Shown one piece after another: positions 12,571 through 25,900 of a stretch of DNA of 64,000 nt; position 1 is the stretch's first letter, and every line of letters begins with the position of its first letter. This DNA comes from Zygaena filipendulae (lineage: Eukaryota; Arthropoda; Insecta; Lepidoptera; Zygaenidae), in assembly GCA_907165275.2 (NCBI GenBank), contig OU015670.1, positions 7,405,501 through 7,469,500 of the forward strand, read 5' to 3'. The notes under the pieces are model-generated. The model was not told where the DNA came from. It ran no database searches and saw only the letters and a list, made by a program, of their open reading frames with translations. The translations under genes and the position numbers were made by a program.

Positions 12571-12858
12571 GCTAATAAAATATCGATATTCGATATCGCC
12601 ATCTCAACTATACGGGTGTCGATATGCGTCTGCGCACATAATACCGAATCAGGGAATTACGTATAGTCATTATAATAGTAAACGAGCCACACCTCAACTT
12701 TGCCACGTAACCTAGGCATTTAATAAAGATTAGGGTCGTCTGATGAGGTCGTAAAAACATAAATAATTTTTGTTTAGAATAAATAAACAATAAATTGCTC
12801 TATCACAATACACAAACGTGTGCGTTTGTCTCGGCTTTCACCCGACAGTCAGATTCGA

Positions 12859-13110
12859 TTTTTAACCGACTTCCAAAAAGGTTCTGTGTTCGGGTTATGT
12901 TTTTCTTTATGTATGTTCACCGATTACTCGAAGACGGTTGGACCGTGATAGGGTAGGGCGATTTAGGTATTTTTATGGTTCATTTGCTTTCGGAAAGCAA
13001 CATTTGGAGAAGTGGAACGGATGGTAAAGACCACAGATAATCATCGGTACTACCTACTGAATAATACGCATTTCACGGGTTCCGATTCGATTACTTTAAT
13101 ATTGTTTGTG
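12859..13110 (+). repeat. 'aaccgacttcc' interspersed repeat
   Basis: Starts 'ttaaccgacttccaaaaagg', followed by 'gttcaccgattactcgaaga' and 'cgggttccgattcgattac'. The same family recurs, partly tandem, at 14535-15175. No coding sequence. Confidence 0.6.
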
Positions 13111-13922
13111 GTGTCGACAATGTCACTGGTGATAAGTTGACACTGGCTAATAATTTAATTATGTATTAAGTAATTTCTTAGTCGCCTCTTTATGATGCAG
13201 AGCGCGACGTGAGTCTACAATATCTCAAGAAGCATTAAAAAATTAATAAATCGGATTATCTATATTCCAGCAATAAATTGCTAATTTATTAATAAACTTT
13301 ATTTATGCAATTGGATCGAAATCATGATTGATGTCAATTATTTAAAACGAAATACATATTAAAAAAAGAAATGTCCTCTCCCTCTCTATACCTACATGCA
13401 CATGTATTTTTAATTCAAAATGGAAGCAATAAACTTTTTCAGTTGAGGTCTTATCGATATCGCGCGACATTGCCTTTCAAGACCATTGAAGATTAGCAGC
13501 TCTTAAATTGTGTAATTTTATAATGTGCCACTTATGACAAAATCCTATACCGTGACAAGTGTAGTGATTAGTATCGGGTATTCTTGATTACATTGAAACT
13601 TTTTACTACCAAAGCACGCGCCTCCAACCTACCATACAATAACTTACAAATTGTTCACATATTCACGAGCACAATAGAATCCGCTACTGAGTTTTAAAAA
13701 CAAAAAGGTAGATAAACCCAACACCGTATAAAACTTATGATGCATCAATGAACGTGGTTTCGGTACACGAACGATTTCCATCTTGTGGGATATAGGCCCA
13801 GCACGCTTCCACTGGGACACTCCAAAATACGTATACGTCTTCTCTCTCAAGAAAGGATGCATTTTTTGATATTACAGTAATACAAATTCAAAATTAAAAA
13901 AGAAAAGTACCAAGAATCTTAC

Positions 13923-16900
13923 CTTGTGATTCGCTTTCTTGATAGTCTTGCTGACGGGAGCAGGTTTCGGCACTGCCGACGACGCTGCGGCTTCTGGCGA
14001 AGAAAACGTACAACATTGACTAAAAAAGCGGGACCCAGCTGTCAAAGTGTGTATTATACATACGTATAATGTGTACAATGTACATGTACTACATACGTAT
14101 ATTATATCCATATTAATATTAGAAATGTAAAGGTCTGATTGTTACCTTTTTACAACTTAACTAAGTGTGTTTCATCGTGAAATGACGAGTATAGGTTGTC
14201 AGGGGTAGTTATAGAAAAAGATATAGGGTAGTTGAATGAGAAACACAGCTCAGAGCTTCCTTTAGGTGCGTTAGGTCCTATTCCTGGAATGTCCCCACTC
14301 TGGTCACCATTATATTTATTTATTTAAACTTTATGCACAACACGTCGCAAAAGGCGCACTTAATGCCACCGTGGTATTATCATCTACCAGTCAACCTTCA
14401 GAGAGATCACTTGGCATTTATGAGATAATCCATTTGATTATTTGTTTGCATAATTATTTCAGTTGAACACACAAAAATTTATAATATTTGACACAATCAT
14501 TAAGAAACTAATCGATAAATAAATAATAGTACAATTTTTTAACCGACTTCCAAAAAGGAGGAGGTTCTATGTTCGATTGTATGTATGTTTTTTTTTTTTT
14601 ATGTATGTTCACCGATTACTCGAAGACTGTTGGACCGATTTGGAAAATTCTTTTTTTGTTTGAAAGGGTTTACTCCCAATTAGGTCCCATTGCCACCAAG
14701 TCGGGATCTGATGATGGGATCTTGGAGAAATCGAGGGAACTCTTCAAAAATTATAGGCACACCTATAGCGATTTGGGTATTTTTTATAGTAAATCGTTCA
14801 TTTGCTGATGAAAAGCAAAATTTGAAGAAGTGGAACTGATGATGAAGACCACGGATGGTCATCAGAACTACTTAACAATAATACCTATTTCACGGGTTCC
14901 GATTGGAGCGATTTCAAAAATTGTTTTTTTTGTTTGAAAGGGGATACTCCCAAATCGATTCCATTGTCACCAAATTGAGATTTGATGATGGGATCTCGGA
15001 GTAATCGAGGGAACTCTTCAAAAATTATAGGTACACCTATAGCGATTTTTGTATTTTTTATAGTAAATCGTTTATTTGCTTTCGGAAAGCAAAATTTGAA
15101 GAAGTCACAATGTATATGGTGAAGTGGAACTGATGGTGATGCACTAGGAGAACTCCTCAACAATTAATGTCCCTGCGTCGGTAAAAGTAATATTTTGTAA
15201 AAGGTGATGAGCAGTTGACATTAGGCTATTGTAACTTAGAGAAATTACCAACTAAGTCACTTAAAAGCGAAAAATAAACAAAAATTTTTAACAAAAAAAT
15301 TAAAACCGACTTCCAAAAACACAAAACTGAAAAGCTAAAAATAAAATGCTTTAATTAACAAAATACCGATTTAATCCAAAAGACAAAAACACACGTAATA
15401 TTATTATTGGTTTGTGCTACCACTAATCGGTATGAAGTCGGTGACAAGCCAAATATGGAAGGGGTAGATGGGCTGAGTCGACTCCCGCCACCAGCTCTTC
15501 GTGAGCAGAACAACCTAAGTGGGCAGACACCAGCGGGCTTGTCACCGAATTCAAACCGATCAGTGGTCTGGTAGCACAAACCAATAATAATATTACGTGT
15601 GTTTTTGTCTTTTGGATTAAATCGGTATTTTGTTAATTTAAGCATTTTATTTTTAGCTTTTCAGTTTTGTGTTTTTGGAAGTCGGTTTTAATTTTTTAAA
15701 ACATAATATTGTTTTCCCCGAGAGCCCAAAGTAGTTTCACTTTAAGTAATACATAGACATAGATAATATTGTGACTGTGATGTTTTTGCCATATAGAACA
15801 CTAGCTGTCCCCCGCGGTTCCAACCGCGTTAATTTCTGAGTTCCCGCGGGAATTGCGGAATAAAAAGTACCCTATGTCCTTCTCTGTACCCCTGACCATG
15901 TTTATGCAAATTTTCATGACGATTATAGATTGTCAACTTGGCTAAGGGGGCTGTTGTGTGTCACATCATATGCCAATCTCAGGTGGTAAGGCGCCTGGGT
16001 GTTCACCTGGCTGCGCCTGCACTTGCGGCTGGGCCCTGCCCTGCTGCTGCGGCTGCAGCGGCGACCGTTTCTCGGGCTCTGCCGCCGGGGGCGCGGGGGG
16101 AGGCGCCGCGCCAGCGCTGCCACCTCGGACCTGCGGGCGGACGAACACACATTCAAATTAAACTATAGAATTAATAAGCATAGAATGACATTAAGCGCAT
16201 TTAAAATAGAAAGTGTGGTGGAACCACATGAGTTGACATTTCACGCCAACGTCGTTAATAATAAAATCAGTTCACAACACCGAGATTTACTTGATCCCAC
16301 ATCTATAAAGAGGTAAGCGGGAACTCCAAATTTCCCGTCGGGAAAGGAAGGAACTCACTTATAGGAAGCTACAGTGAAGCTACAGTAATCCTGACTGACA
16401 TAGGGTACTTTTTATAATAATTAAATCACGGATTCTATTTAATTTTCATAATAAAATATGGATTAGGCTAATTTCAAATATAAATCCGTTGGACCAAACG
16501 CCATGAAATCGAAAGGTAGAATTGAATGAGCGATAAAATCCATTATAACGTTTACTTGGCACTAATGTTTCGTTACGCCAATTTGTTGTCTCGATTCCGA
16601 TGTCATTACGCCTCGCGCCTGCACAACTAAGATATGTATACAAGGTATGTATATTTTTTTTTCGCTTTGAAAAATGGTTTATTCCATATGAAAATTAGTC
16701 ATTACAATAGTCAAAATTAAAAACTTTTTACAATTCTATTAGCAATAAAAGTCATAGTCATAGAAAACCGCCGGTCTGGGTCGCTCCCGGCGGAAAGGTG
16801 CCCATGACACTCGCCGCATTGCCGCGTTGAATGGCCACGGACAACCTCTGCGCCAAAAACGACCCAGATCGGGGATCACCACCACTCTCCCTGAGGCGCC

Positions 16901-19900
16901 GTCCAATTTCAGTAATAAATTGTTTGGTATCTTTGCCCCAGCACCCCGACGTCTCCACCGCAAGGGGGACAAAGACATAGTCTCTCTCGAGCTGCGAATA
17001 TTTGTCGCGTTTTCTCTGTGCGGCAAAGTCAGCGGCAGCCCCCGCCGAAGCGACGGTGCGCCCCAGGTGGGAGGCCGCCACCGTACTAACGCACGTGGCG
17101 TCCCATAACAAACACCTGCCCCTTTCCCACGGCACCAAAGTTAAACCATCAGGTCTTTTCCCGTCAGATCGACACAGACCCGGCGGTTCGAGCACGCATG
17201 GTATATTGGCCGACACCAAGGCTCTGCGGACGATGTCATTCAGGGCCCATGCCCAGGCACCATTGCCTAGGGAATCTCCCCGCACTACGACGGCAGCTCA
17301 ATGCGTGGTGCGCTTTGGCCTCCACCATGGCGCCGCAAATGCATAAGTGCGGTTCGCACACATCGCAGCCCAGGCGGAGAGCAACCGCCACACGCACAGA
17401 ATCACCGTCGAGAAGAGTCCCCAGCTGCGGAGAAGGCAGTGCATGGAGCCACGCTCCAGATTCAGGCTGAGAAACAGCTCTGAGCTTCGCTAGGTCCGCC
17501 CCTCCCGACTCGTCGATGAGCTTATCCAGCAGTCGCTTCACCCCGATATCGTCCCACGCCCGCTGACTACTTAAGGTAGCGGGCACGGGGGCGCCCGGAT
17601 TGAGAGCTCCCCACGCCGCCATAGCCTCCGCAACCAAAGGGATGCCCTCCCAGTCACTGACAGAAGGTAGTATCACGGTGACCAGGTCCGCAACCCCATG
17701 CGCCGATGCCAAGAAAGCCGGTAAGCCGGTGTATATTTAAATAAATATTTAAATGATCTTAGCTGTTCCCCGCGGATTCACCCGCGTAAATTTCAGAGAT
17801 TTCACGGAAATTTCAGGATAAAAAGTACCCTATGTGTTATTCTGATGTATAAAGCAGATTGATTAAAATCCATTCAGCAGTTTTTGCGTCAAAGAGTAAC
17901 AAACATCCATATTCCATACATACAAACTTTCGCGTTTATAATATTAGTAAGGATTTTAAGCTTATATAAGATCATATTCATTCTCTAATTGACTACTTAA
18001 TCATTTATTAAATATTTTCAAGCACTTTATTCATTTATATGTAGTCGTATGCTTGAGCATCTATTTTTCGTAAAAAAATAATATCTAATTTATCGCTACC
18101 TCTATACATCGCTGGTTTCATAGCAAAGTATATATACCTATAGCTGTTTTTGGAATCAATCAAAATGGCGGGGCTTTTTTGCCGCCCAACATAATTGTAA
18201 TGCTGGTCAACGACACGCATATAAACACTTCATGTTTGCTTCTTGAAGAATAAAAATACAATACGCACAAAGAACGGGAGATCACTGTCGCAACAACTCC
18301 ACTAATACAGCCTTCAACACTTTATTTTTTCGTAACATTCTACTTGATCCCAAAGTAAGCTATAAAGCTTGTGTCGTGGAAACCAAGCATACGCGGTATA
18401 CATATACATATTATAGTACTTAAAGCTGATATATAAACACGCCCAGACTGGGAAGTGGAATAAAAAGTCAACCGCCACCGGGAATCGCACCCGGAACCTC
18501 TTGATTAGGGTAGGGATTGCGCCAATCGGGTCGTCACTTCGAAGATCTCAGCTGAATTATAATGTGTTAATTATAGTGTAAAATATTTACTTAAAATCAA
18601 GTAATCATTAAAACTATTATAAAGAGCTTTAAAGTTTGTGAGTTCGTGTCGTTTGCGATGTTGTAGGGGGTAATCTCTGGATCTACTGAACCGATTTTGA
18701 AAATTCTTTCCCTTATATAGGCAGGTACGGTAGTCCGAGTGGAATAGGGTACTTTCATCCCAAAATTCCCGCGGGAACTCCGAAATTGCCGCAGGTAACT
18801 CTCGGGGGACAGCTAGGTACGTTTATAAAGGTTTTCAGTTGTTCAGTTGTCTTCATGCACGCTGTGCGCACAGGCATCCGGTTTTCTTTTTTTTTTAAAT
18901 ATATTGCTTCATTTCACACAAAATATGATCGATGACACCTAGTGACTTTCTTATCAAACGCCTCGTATGAGCGATATCTCCTCAAGGCTCACCCTAATCA
19001 GTTGGCTACGTCTACAATGTGTAATACTCACTATTTACTACGTAATTTTTAAACAACTTTATATTTTTTAATGTTCTGTTTCCACTTGCAAGGCGCCAAT
19101 CAGTATTGGAGAGTTACGACTAGGGTTGCCACATGTTATTTAAACCACGTGATAGTATATTCTAAAGGGAGATAATTATGTTCTCCTTTTACTAACCCTA
19201 ACTTACATATATACGTATACTTCTTGCTAATTTTATAAGGAAGGAGCTGATACGATTAAATTAACGTGGGTGAAACAAAGGGAAACAGTTTATAATAATT
19301 TTAAATGTGAAAGATAGTCGAAATATTTGTTAGGTTGTTTGTTACTCAATCACACATAAACAAATAAACACACAAAAAAACGGCGTAATAGTTTGAGTTG
19401 TTACATAGAATATTTTCTGGACTAACTATAATAATAGGATCACGCAGATGAAAACCGACGGAACTGCTATCCGTAACGAAAGAGAAATTAACGGATGGAC
19501 GAAACGAAATACACTCGGGAGCGTCGGATTGTTGGCCGCGAGCCAACACAGGGGGCGAGCTTGTAGTCGAGGCGCTGTGGTATGCGTGTGGACCGTTCCG
19601 GAACATATGGAAGTGCCGGCAGCTTACCAATGTAGTTGTAAATACCTAATTTCCATATTTGGATGATCTTCTATTAAAATCTTACTATATCTTCTTCTTT
19701 TATCCTTACATTTTATGTAGTTATTATAAAAGAAAGTCCACCGCTGCGTCTGTCTTGTCTGTCTAAAGAATAGAGATTGTAAAGAAGCGACACTCTCCAC
19801 GTCCGTCCACTGACCTTGGTAAAGACCAAGGAAAGTTTGACATATGTAAAATCTACATGTGACAATTATTCACTGACAGCTGATAGTTACTGCTAGCTCG

Positions 19901-22900
19901 CTGTCAACTTTACGATACGCACACACGCATAACACGTGTACGTCCAAGCCGGCCGTCTTTACTAGTTGGAAAGTACTTGAATCAGTTCATTTGTATGGAG
20001 TGTCACCGGGCTGGTCTGTCTGTCAGTCTGTTCGCGATAAATTCAAAAACTACTGAACGGATTTGCATGCGGTTTTTACTAATACAGTGATTCAAGTGGA
20101 AGGTTTATACGTATAGTTTATCAAGGAATTCCTGCTGGAACTTTGACATTACTGCGGGTGAAGCCGAAGGGGACAGCTAGTATATAGGATAACTTTAGAA
20201 TTAAAGTGACCTGAAACTCGAAATTCCTGTAACTTCTGATTTTACTTAAAAGCTTATCTTAAAACCTGTGGTGAAGCCCCAAATGTTGTGAGTAACGAAG
20301 GAACAACCTATCGGTCACATTCGTTGATTGAGCTATGCAGTAACCAGTTATGTATGTACTGTGAAAGAGACTTTCTTGCTCATTTGAAACTCACTTGAGG
20401 TCACTCTAATTCTGAAGGTGCGATACGTATAAACATAAAGGTCACTCACTGACTAATACGAAACCTCGGAAAATACTTGACCTATGAAGCCGAAATTTGA
20501 CAGGTAGATATTTTATACAAGACGTCTAGTAAAAATGGATTTCACAAGATTCCCGCGGGATCTTTAACTCTAACTCTTAAAACTTAAAAACTCATTTGTC
20601 ATGCTTTATTCTCGCAAAAAATCCAAAATGGCTCGACTAATTTGAATATTTTTGTGTTCGTCTACACTTAAAATATAAAGTGTTTGAGAGGTTTGGGTGT
20701 AGGAGGATAAACTTTAGAACTACTGAACCGCTTCTTATAACTATTTGGGATTATAACTACATATTTTATGGTGACATGGGATTAGGTACATTTTATCTCG
20801 GAACAATACTAATTAGTTCCCGTGGAAATACAGAAACATCTACGGGGAAAACAGTTATTTTGTGTAAAGATAATTTAGGTCTTGGAAAAATAGAAAGGGT
20901 ACTTCCATCCTGATCTATAGAGTTCCTGTGGGACTCCGAAATTGACGCAGCTGTCAAAATAGGAAGTGGTGATAAATAAGTATTCGGCGATGACTTGCTC
21001 CATAGTCCATACCTCGTAGTCGTAACGTAACGTAAGCAAATTAAACTATATGAATCTTCCGCCTCGTTAATAGGGTTGTCAAAATTGTAATCAGTAAAAA
21101 AAAATCTTGGACACTTAACACACAGAGGCGCGTGGTAAGAAATAGAGGTTCCACCATGGATACCAGACAACTGATATATCATAATGGATAAATAAAATAC
21201 CTAGTTTTTTGCAAATAGATACATACATATATACACTTATACACCAAAACCACGAGGGGTAAACAGTTATCGCAAAAAATTTTTACCCTATCGCGGGAAT
21301 CGACCCGTGGCAACGCCTACAAAATCAAAAGAAAATAAAAAAGCTTTACGCATGACAGCAACTTTATTAATGAGCAAATTGAAATCACACTAGCAACCCT
21401 AACGACCAGCCTTGACAACAAAAACGTATTACATGGCACGTGAAAATAAACTGCATGGCTAAATATACAATATTCACTGTTAATAATAACACGTTGGGAG
21501 CCATGACAGCGTTGAACCGTGGTTGAAGTCGGGGTAGTGATATTTAAACATCAATGATGTGTTTGTATTGTTGTTATTTTATCTAATGACTATGAATGAG
21601 CAATTCTTGTATAAAATACAATTTAGATGAATTTAGCTTTATATCTTATAGGTATAGGTGTCTTTTCTTAAGAAAAACGCGGTTTTACACAAAGTATCAT
21701 TTTTTACATCGCTAGTTGCCGTTGTGTGTTAATGTTTTCAAAGTTTAACAAGATAGCTATATTATAGGTACGGTACGGTTAGAATCGGCGACCATTGCTC
21801 AAACAAAGACTAATCCCATTTTGGCTGCTTAGTATCATGACGTTTGAACTTGAACTTTCATCCCATCTTAGGGGTTGAATAGTTTCAAAGTCGATATTTA
21901 CTGGTAGACGTACTATATTCACAGCTTCGTGTCATCGCATGCATAGCACAACATAAGATTGGACCTACACTCGAATCGATAGAAGATATCCAGGAGCACT
22001 TATGCGATCAATAGGACGCAGATAAGCAATAACATATTAACTCACAAAATTAAGCTATTGATACAGAATTATTTATTTAGAGAACTTTTTTAATATTTTA
22101 TGTTGACACAAAATAGCGCTATAATTTTAAAACACGATTCATTCAAAATTTCCCCAGTGTGGGTTAAGACATGTTGCTTATCTATGTCCAATATAAAGCG
22201 CAGGGCCTTTATTCACTATGACCAACAACATTCCTTGCCCATAACGCGCGTCCCAAAAACACATTCCCAAACGTTCTAGATGCCAAAATATTAGAAATTA
22301 TTATTCTTTATGCCATAAGAAACGTATTTTTTTGGAGTAAAACTTCTTTGATTACGAGGGAAAGACAGTTTTTGCGGCGTTTTATTTCAACGCGGCGTGT
22401 TATGGTCGTAGTGAATAAGGGCCCAGGCCTCATTGGGAACGAAGCGAACCTTGCTTTTTAAAGTTTCCCAGGGAGTTCCCAAATTTACGCGGGTGAAACC
22501 GTGGTGAAATAGCAAGTATCCGTATTAACAGGCGCTGTAATTAAAGTAGAAGAAGCATAATTGGACTATTATCAATAGAAGATCAGTGAGAGTAATGATC
22601 TATTTTATTGTGGTGAATCATTCGAGGTTATTAAAAAGCGAAAACAAAGACGACCGCGGCATTTACAACACATTTACTATTGTACATCAAACGATACTAA
22701 GATTGCATCATCCTATACTATTACACGAGTACAATTAGCCGTTGCAGAGATTGGTATAATAAGAGTTATAAGACACGAAAGTGGAAAGAAAATTGGCGCA
22801 CGTCCAAATGTTAACACAGCCTTTTCATTGCAGTTAGTATTACCTATGCTTATTAATGACGTCGCCAAATTGTTTTTGGTTCGTTTACAAGCGGCCGGCG

Positions 22901-25900
22901 AGGACAAAAAATATGTGACAGGTGGGTGGGTGCTCAAGCTTCCGAAATTTGACTCTGTTGTGTTCACAGTTCAAAACTAACCTAGAACATTGCGTTATCT
23001 GTTTGGATACATTCCATGTGTGTGCTGCTAACCATTGAGGAGTTGCGTAGTCAGGACCCAACCCTGAGTGCAGCAACCATATCATGAATGCGGACACAAA
23101 ACGAGTCTGTTAGAAAATACCTTTATCTAGAATTCCAGATAATAATAGATCTAGACTTCCTAATCCTGCATGTCGATTCATATCAGGCTGACTATAAAAA
23201 TGCATTGTCAACGGAACCTTTTCAAAATTTAATGCCGAGGATAACAGGAAGCTGGTTTTAATTCAGCTTGCAAGATTTGATCTTAAAAAACCACAATCCA
23301 ATATTGAAGTTAAATAAAAGCTTAACTACACAATTATTTTTATGTGTAAGTAATATTTGCCTAATTAAATGCTGTCAAAAAATCAATCACCATAGTAAGG
23401 TACTGCTGATAACAAGGTGCCTCCTACCTGATCCAAACTTCGTGTGGGCTGCATTTATCTTCGAGTATTAATTTGGAAGCAATTTTTTTATACACTTATT
23501 TTTTTCTAAGTGTGTTGTTTAATTTTCACCACTGGCAAATGAAAAACAAAATGGACAATACTTTAATAAACATTTGAATATTCACTAAATTGCACGACAG
23601 CCAATTCAGTAGTCCTGAGATTATGCCCCTACAAAAAAAAAATACATTAATTTAAACCTTATATTATTAGTACCTACACAAAAACGGCAACATAAGCCTT
23701 GGACCTGCCAAAGGAGCATTGAGAGGAGTAGTCTGGGATACAAAAGGACAGACACGAAATGAGCTTCAGATCTTAGAAGTATAACAAAGTTAAGATATCA
23801 TTTTAAAAACAAAACAGAGATAGACATGTTAAGATAACCAATCTAGAAATGATCAAAAACCCTAACAGAATGGTCATCTAGTTACAACACCAACAGGAAA
23901 AGAGAGGTTTTATCCAATGCTAATCATGCAGATTTGCACTATCCCTGATGTTATCATGGTGCATTACACAGTTCCCAAGTGAATACTGAAATTCATGTAA
24001 TGCAATAATTTACAAAGAGAAGATGACAAAATCATAAAAAACACAATATGTGGAAGAATATGTAGGTACAAGCTGTCCCCTGCAGTTTCACCCATGGTAA
24101 TTTCTGAGTTCCTGTGGGAATTCCAGGATAAAATATAGATATAAACCTTCCTCATGAATCACTCTATCTATTGGAAAAAACTGCATGACTATCTGTTGCA
24201 TAGTTTTAAAGATCTAAGCATACATAGGGACACACAGACAGCGGGAAGCGACTTTGTTTTATACTATGTAGTGATATCTTAAAAAGTGACTACAATTTTA
24301 TTACCATGCATAGAAATATATGCATATATACAAGGGCGGATACAGGATATTTTTCTGGGAGGGGCACAAGGGGCGGACGGGCAAAAAAATTAACAATAAC
24401 TGTTAGAAATAACCTTTATTTTTTATATTTATAGTTTCAAGTTCAAGTATGTCTATAGAAAGATTTATGAGAGTATCAAAGTAATAGAAAAAATAAATGT
24501 TTTTTATTTGTAATTATTGTTAAAAGTTTGTTAAAGAAAGTTTTTTTTCCGCGACCGCACCACTCATTTTTCATTTGCAAGTGCGCGAAAGGGATGCAAC
24601 AAACAAAATTCGCAATTCCAGTAGTCAGAAATAGACAAGAGTTTCACTCATGTGACAGAAACAGAAAGACTGTTATATTATTCATATATTTTAACAAGTT
24701 TGATAATTTGATTTGCTTCTAAGTATGTACTGTGATGGGATCTCCATAGTAAACAAAAATACCATCTGGGGGGGCACGTGCCCCCCGTGCCCCCCCCTAA
24801 ATCCGCCCTTGCATATATAGGAAATGCATGGAAATAGTATCTGTAAATGAAAAATGTGTAAATATTTGCTAGTGTGAAAAGAACTAATCAACGCAAGCAT
24901 CCTCCCTATACTGACATAATATGGATGCCAGACCAATGTTCAGCTAAATAAACTACAAAACCATCAACAGGGAGAAGTATGTTTGCCATGCGAAAAATGG
25001 AATAAACTTGACATCATATTATCATCATCATCATCATGGAACAAAAAAAAGACCTTCAAGACAGACCTTGAGGACAGTTAGAGAATAGTAAGATTGTCAA
25101 CGTTTGATAGATTGATTGGTTGAGAGATTGTCAAATGATTTCAGTAGTAAGTTAGCAGTGATAGCTGGAAAACTAAGAACACAAACAGAGAGAAATGAAA
25201 ATTAGGCCCTTGCCAAAAGTCACACAGACAATGTGCTTGAAAAATAATTCAATAGTGAGAAAAAGTTACTTAATAAATTCAGAACACTATAAATAAATAC
25301 TATGAGATAAATTTTATGTTCTCTGTGCAAATACATTATGTCATGAATGCTAATTAGTGATATAGGTTATAAATTTGATTTTTTTTTATCCAAGAGCTAC
25401 ATACAGCTAGAAATTATTACAGTAACAAAAATAACAAATTTAAGTGTCAGCAATAAAACAAAATGTTACTTTCTCTATAAATACTTGTGTTTTTGATATA
25501 AAGACAAAAAGTTAGGTTATACTGATAGCCAGTGAATTGTGAAAATCATTCATGCAAGACTGCAGTGAGTTGATAAATAAACAAATGTATATAATATTAT
25601 TTATTCAGAAGCATTGTTCATTAGTCATAATTATACTAAAATGAAGCTTTTATATCTCTTTGCATAACACATGGATATAAAATTTCAGTTCTAACCAAGA
25701 TAAAAGTCCATGTGGCAGTAGAAATAAAAAATTATAATTGTACTCTCACACTGTCATGTCAAAAGAAGTTTTGTGAATTTATTGTATATATTTACAGTAT
25801 AGTTAAGTATAATGTACTGACCTGCCAAGGGTTGACTTTTGGTATTGGAGCCTCCACGAATTTCTTCGGTTGATCTTCAGCTGGTTGCTGCTGCTCAGCT

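Noticed and set aside
15923..16168. Several overlapping GC-rich frames around LARP1 exon 2
   Set aside because: They are shadows of the exon in other frames; only the frame with matching splice phases was kept.
18470..18545. tRNA-like T-arm sequence 'gggaatcgcacccgg'
   Set aside because: No cloverleaf, A box or matching acceptor stem; more likely part of a repeat.
20680..21182. Overlapping frames of 77 and 129 codons
   Set aside because: No domain, no splice partners and overlapping on opposite strands within the LARP1 intron.
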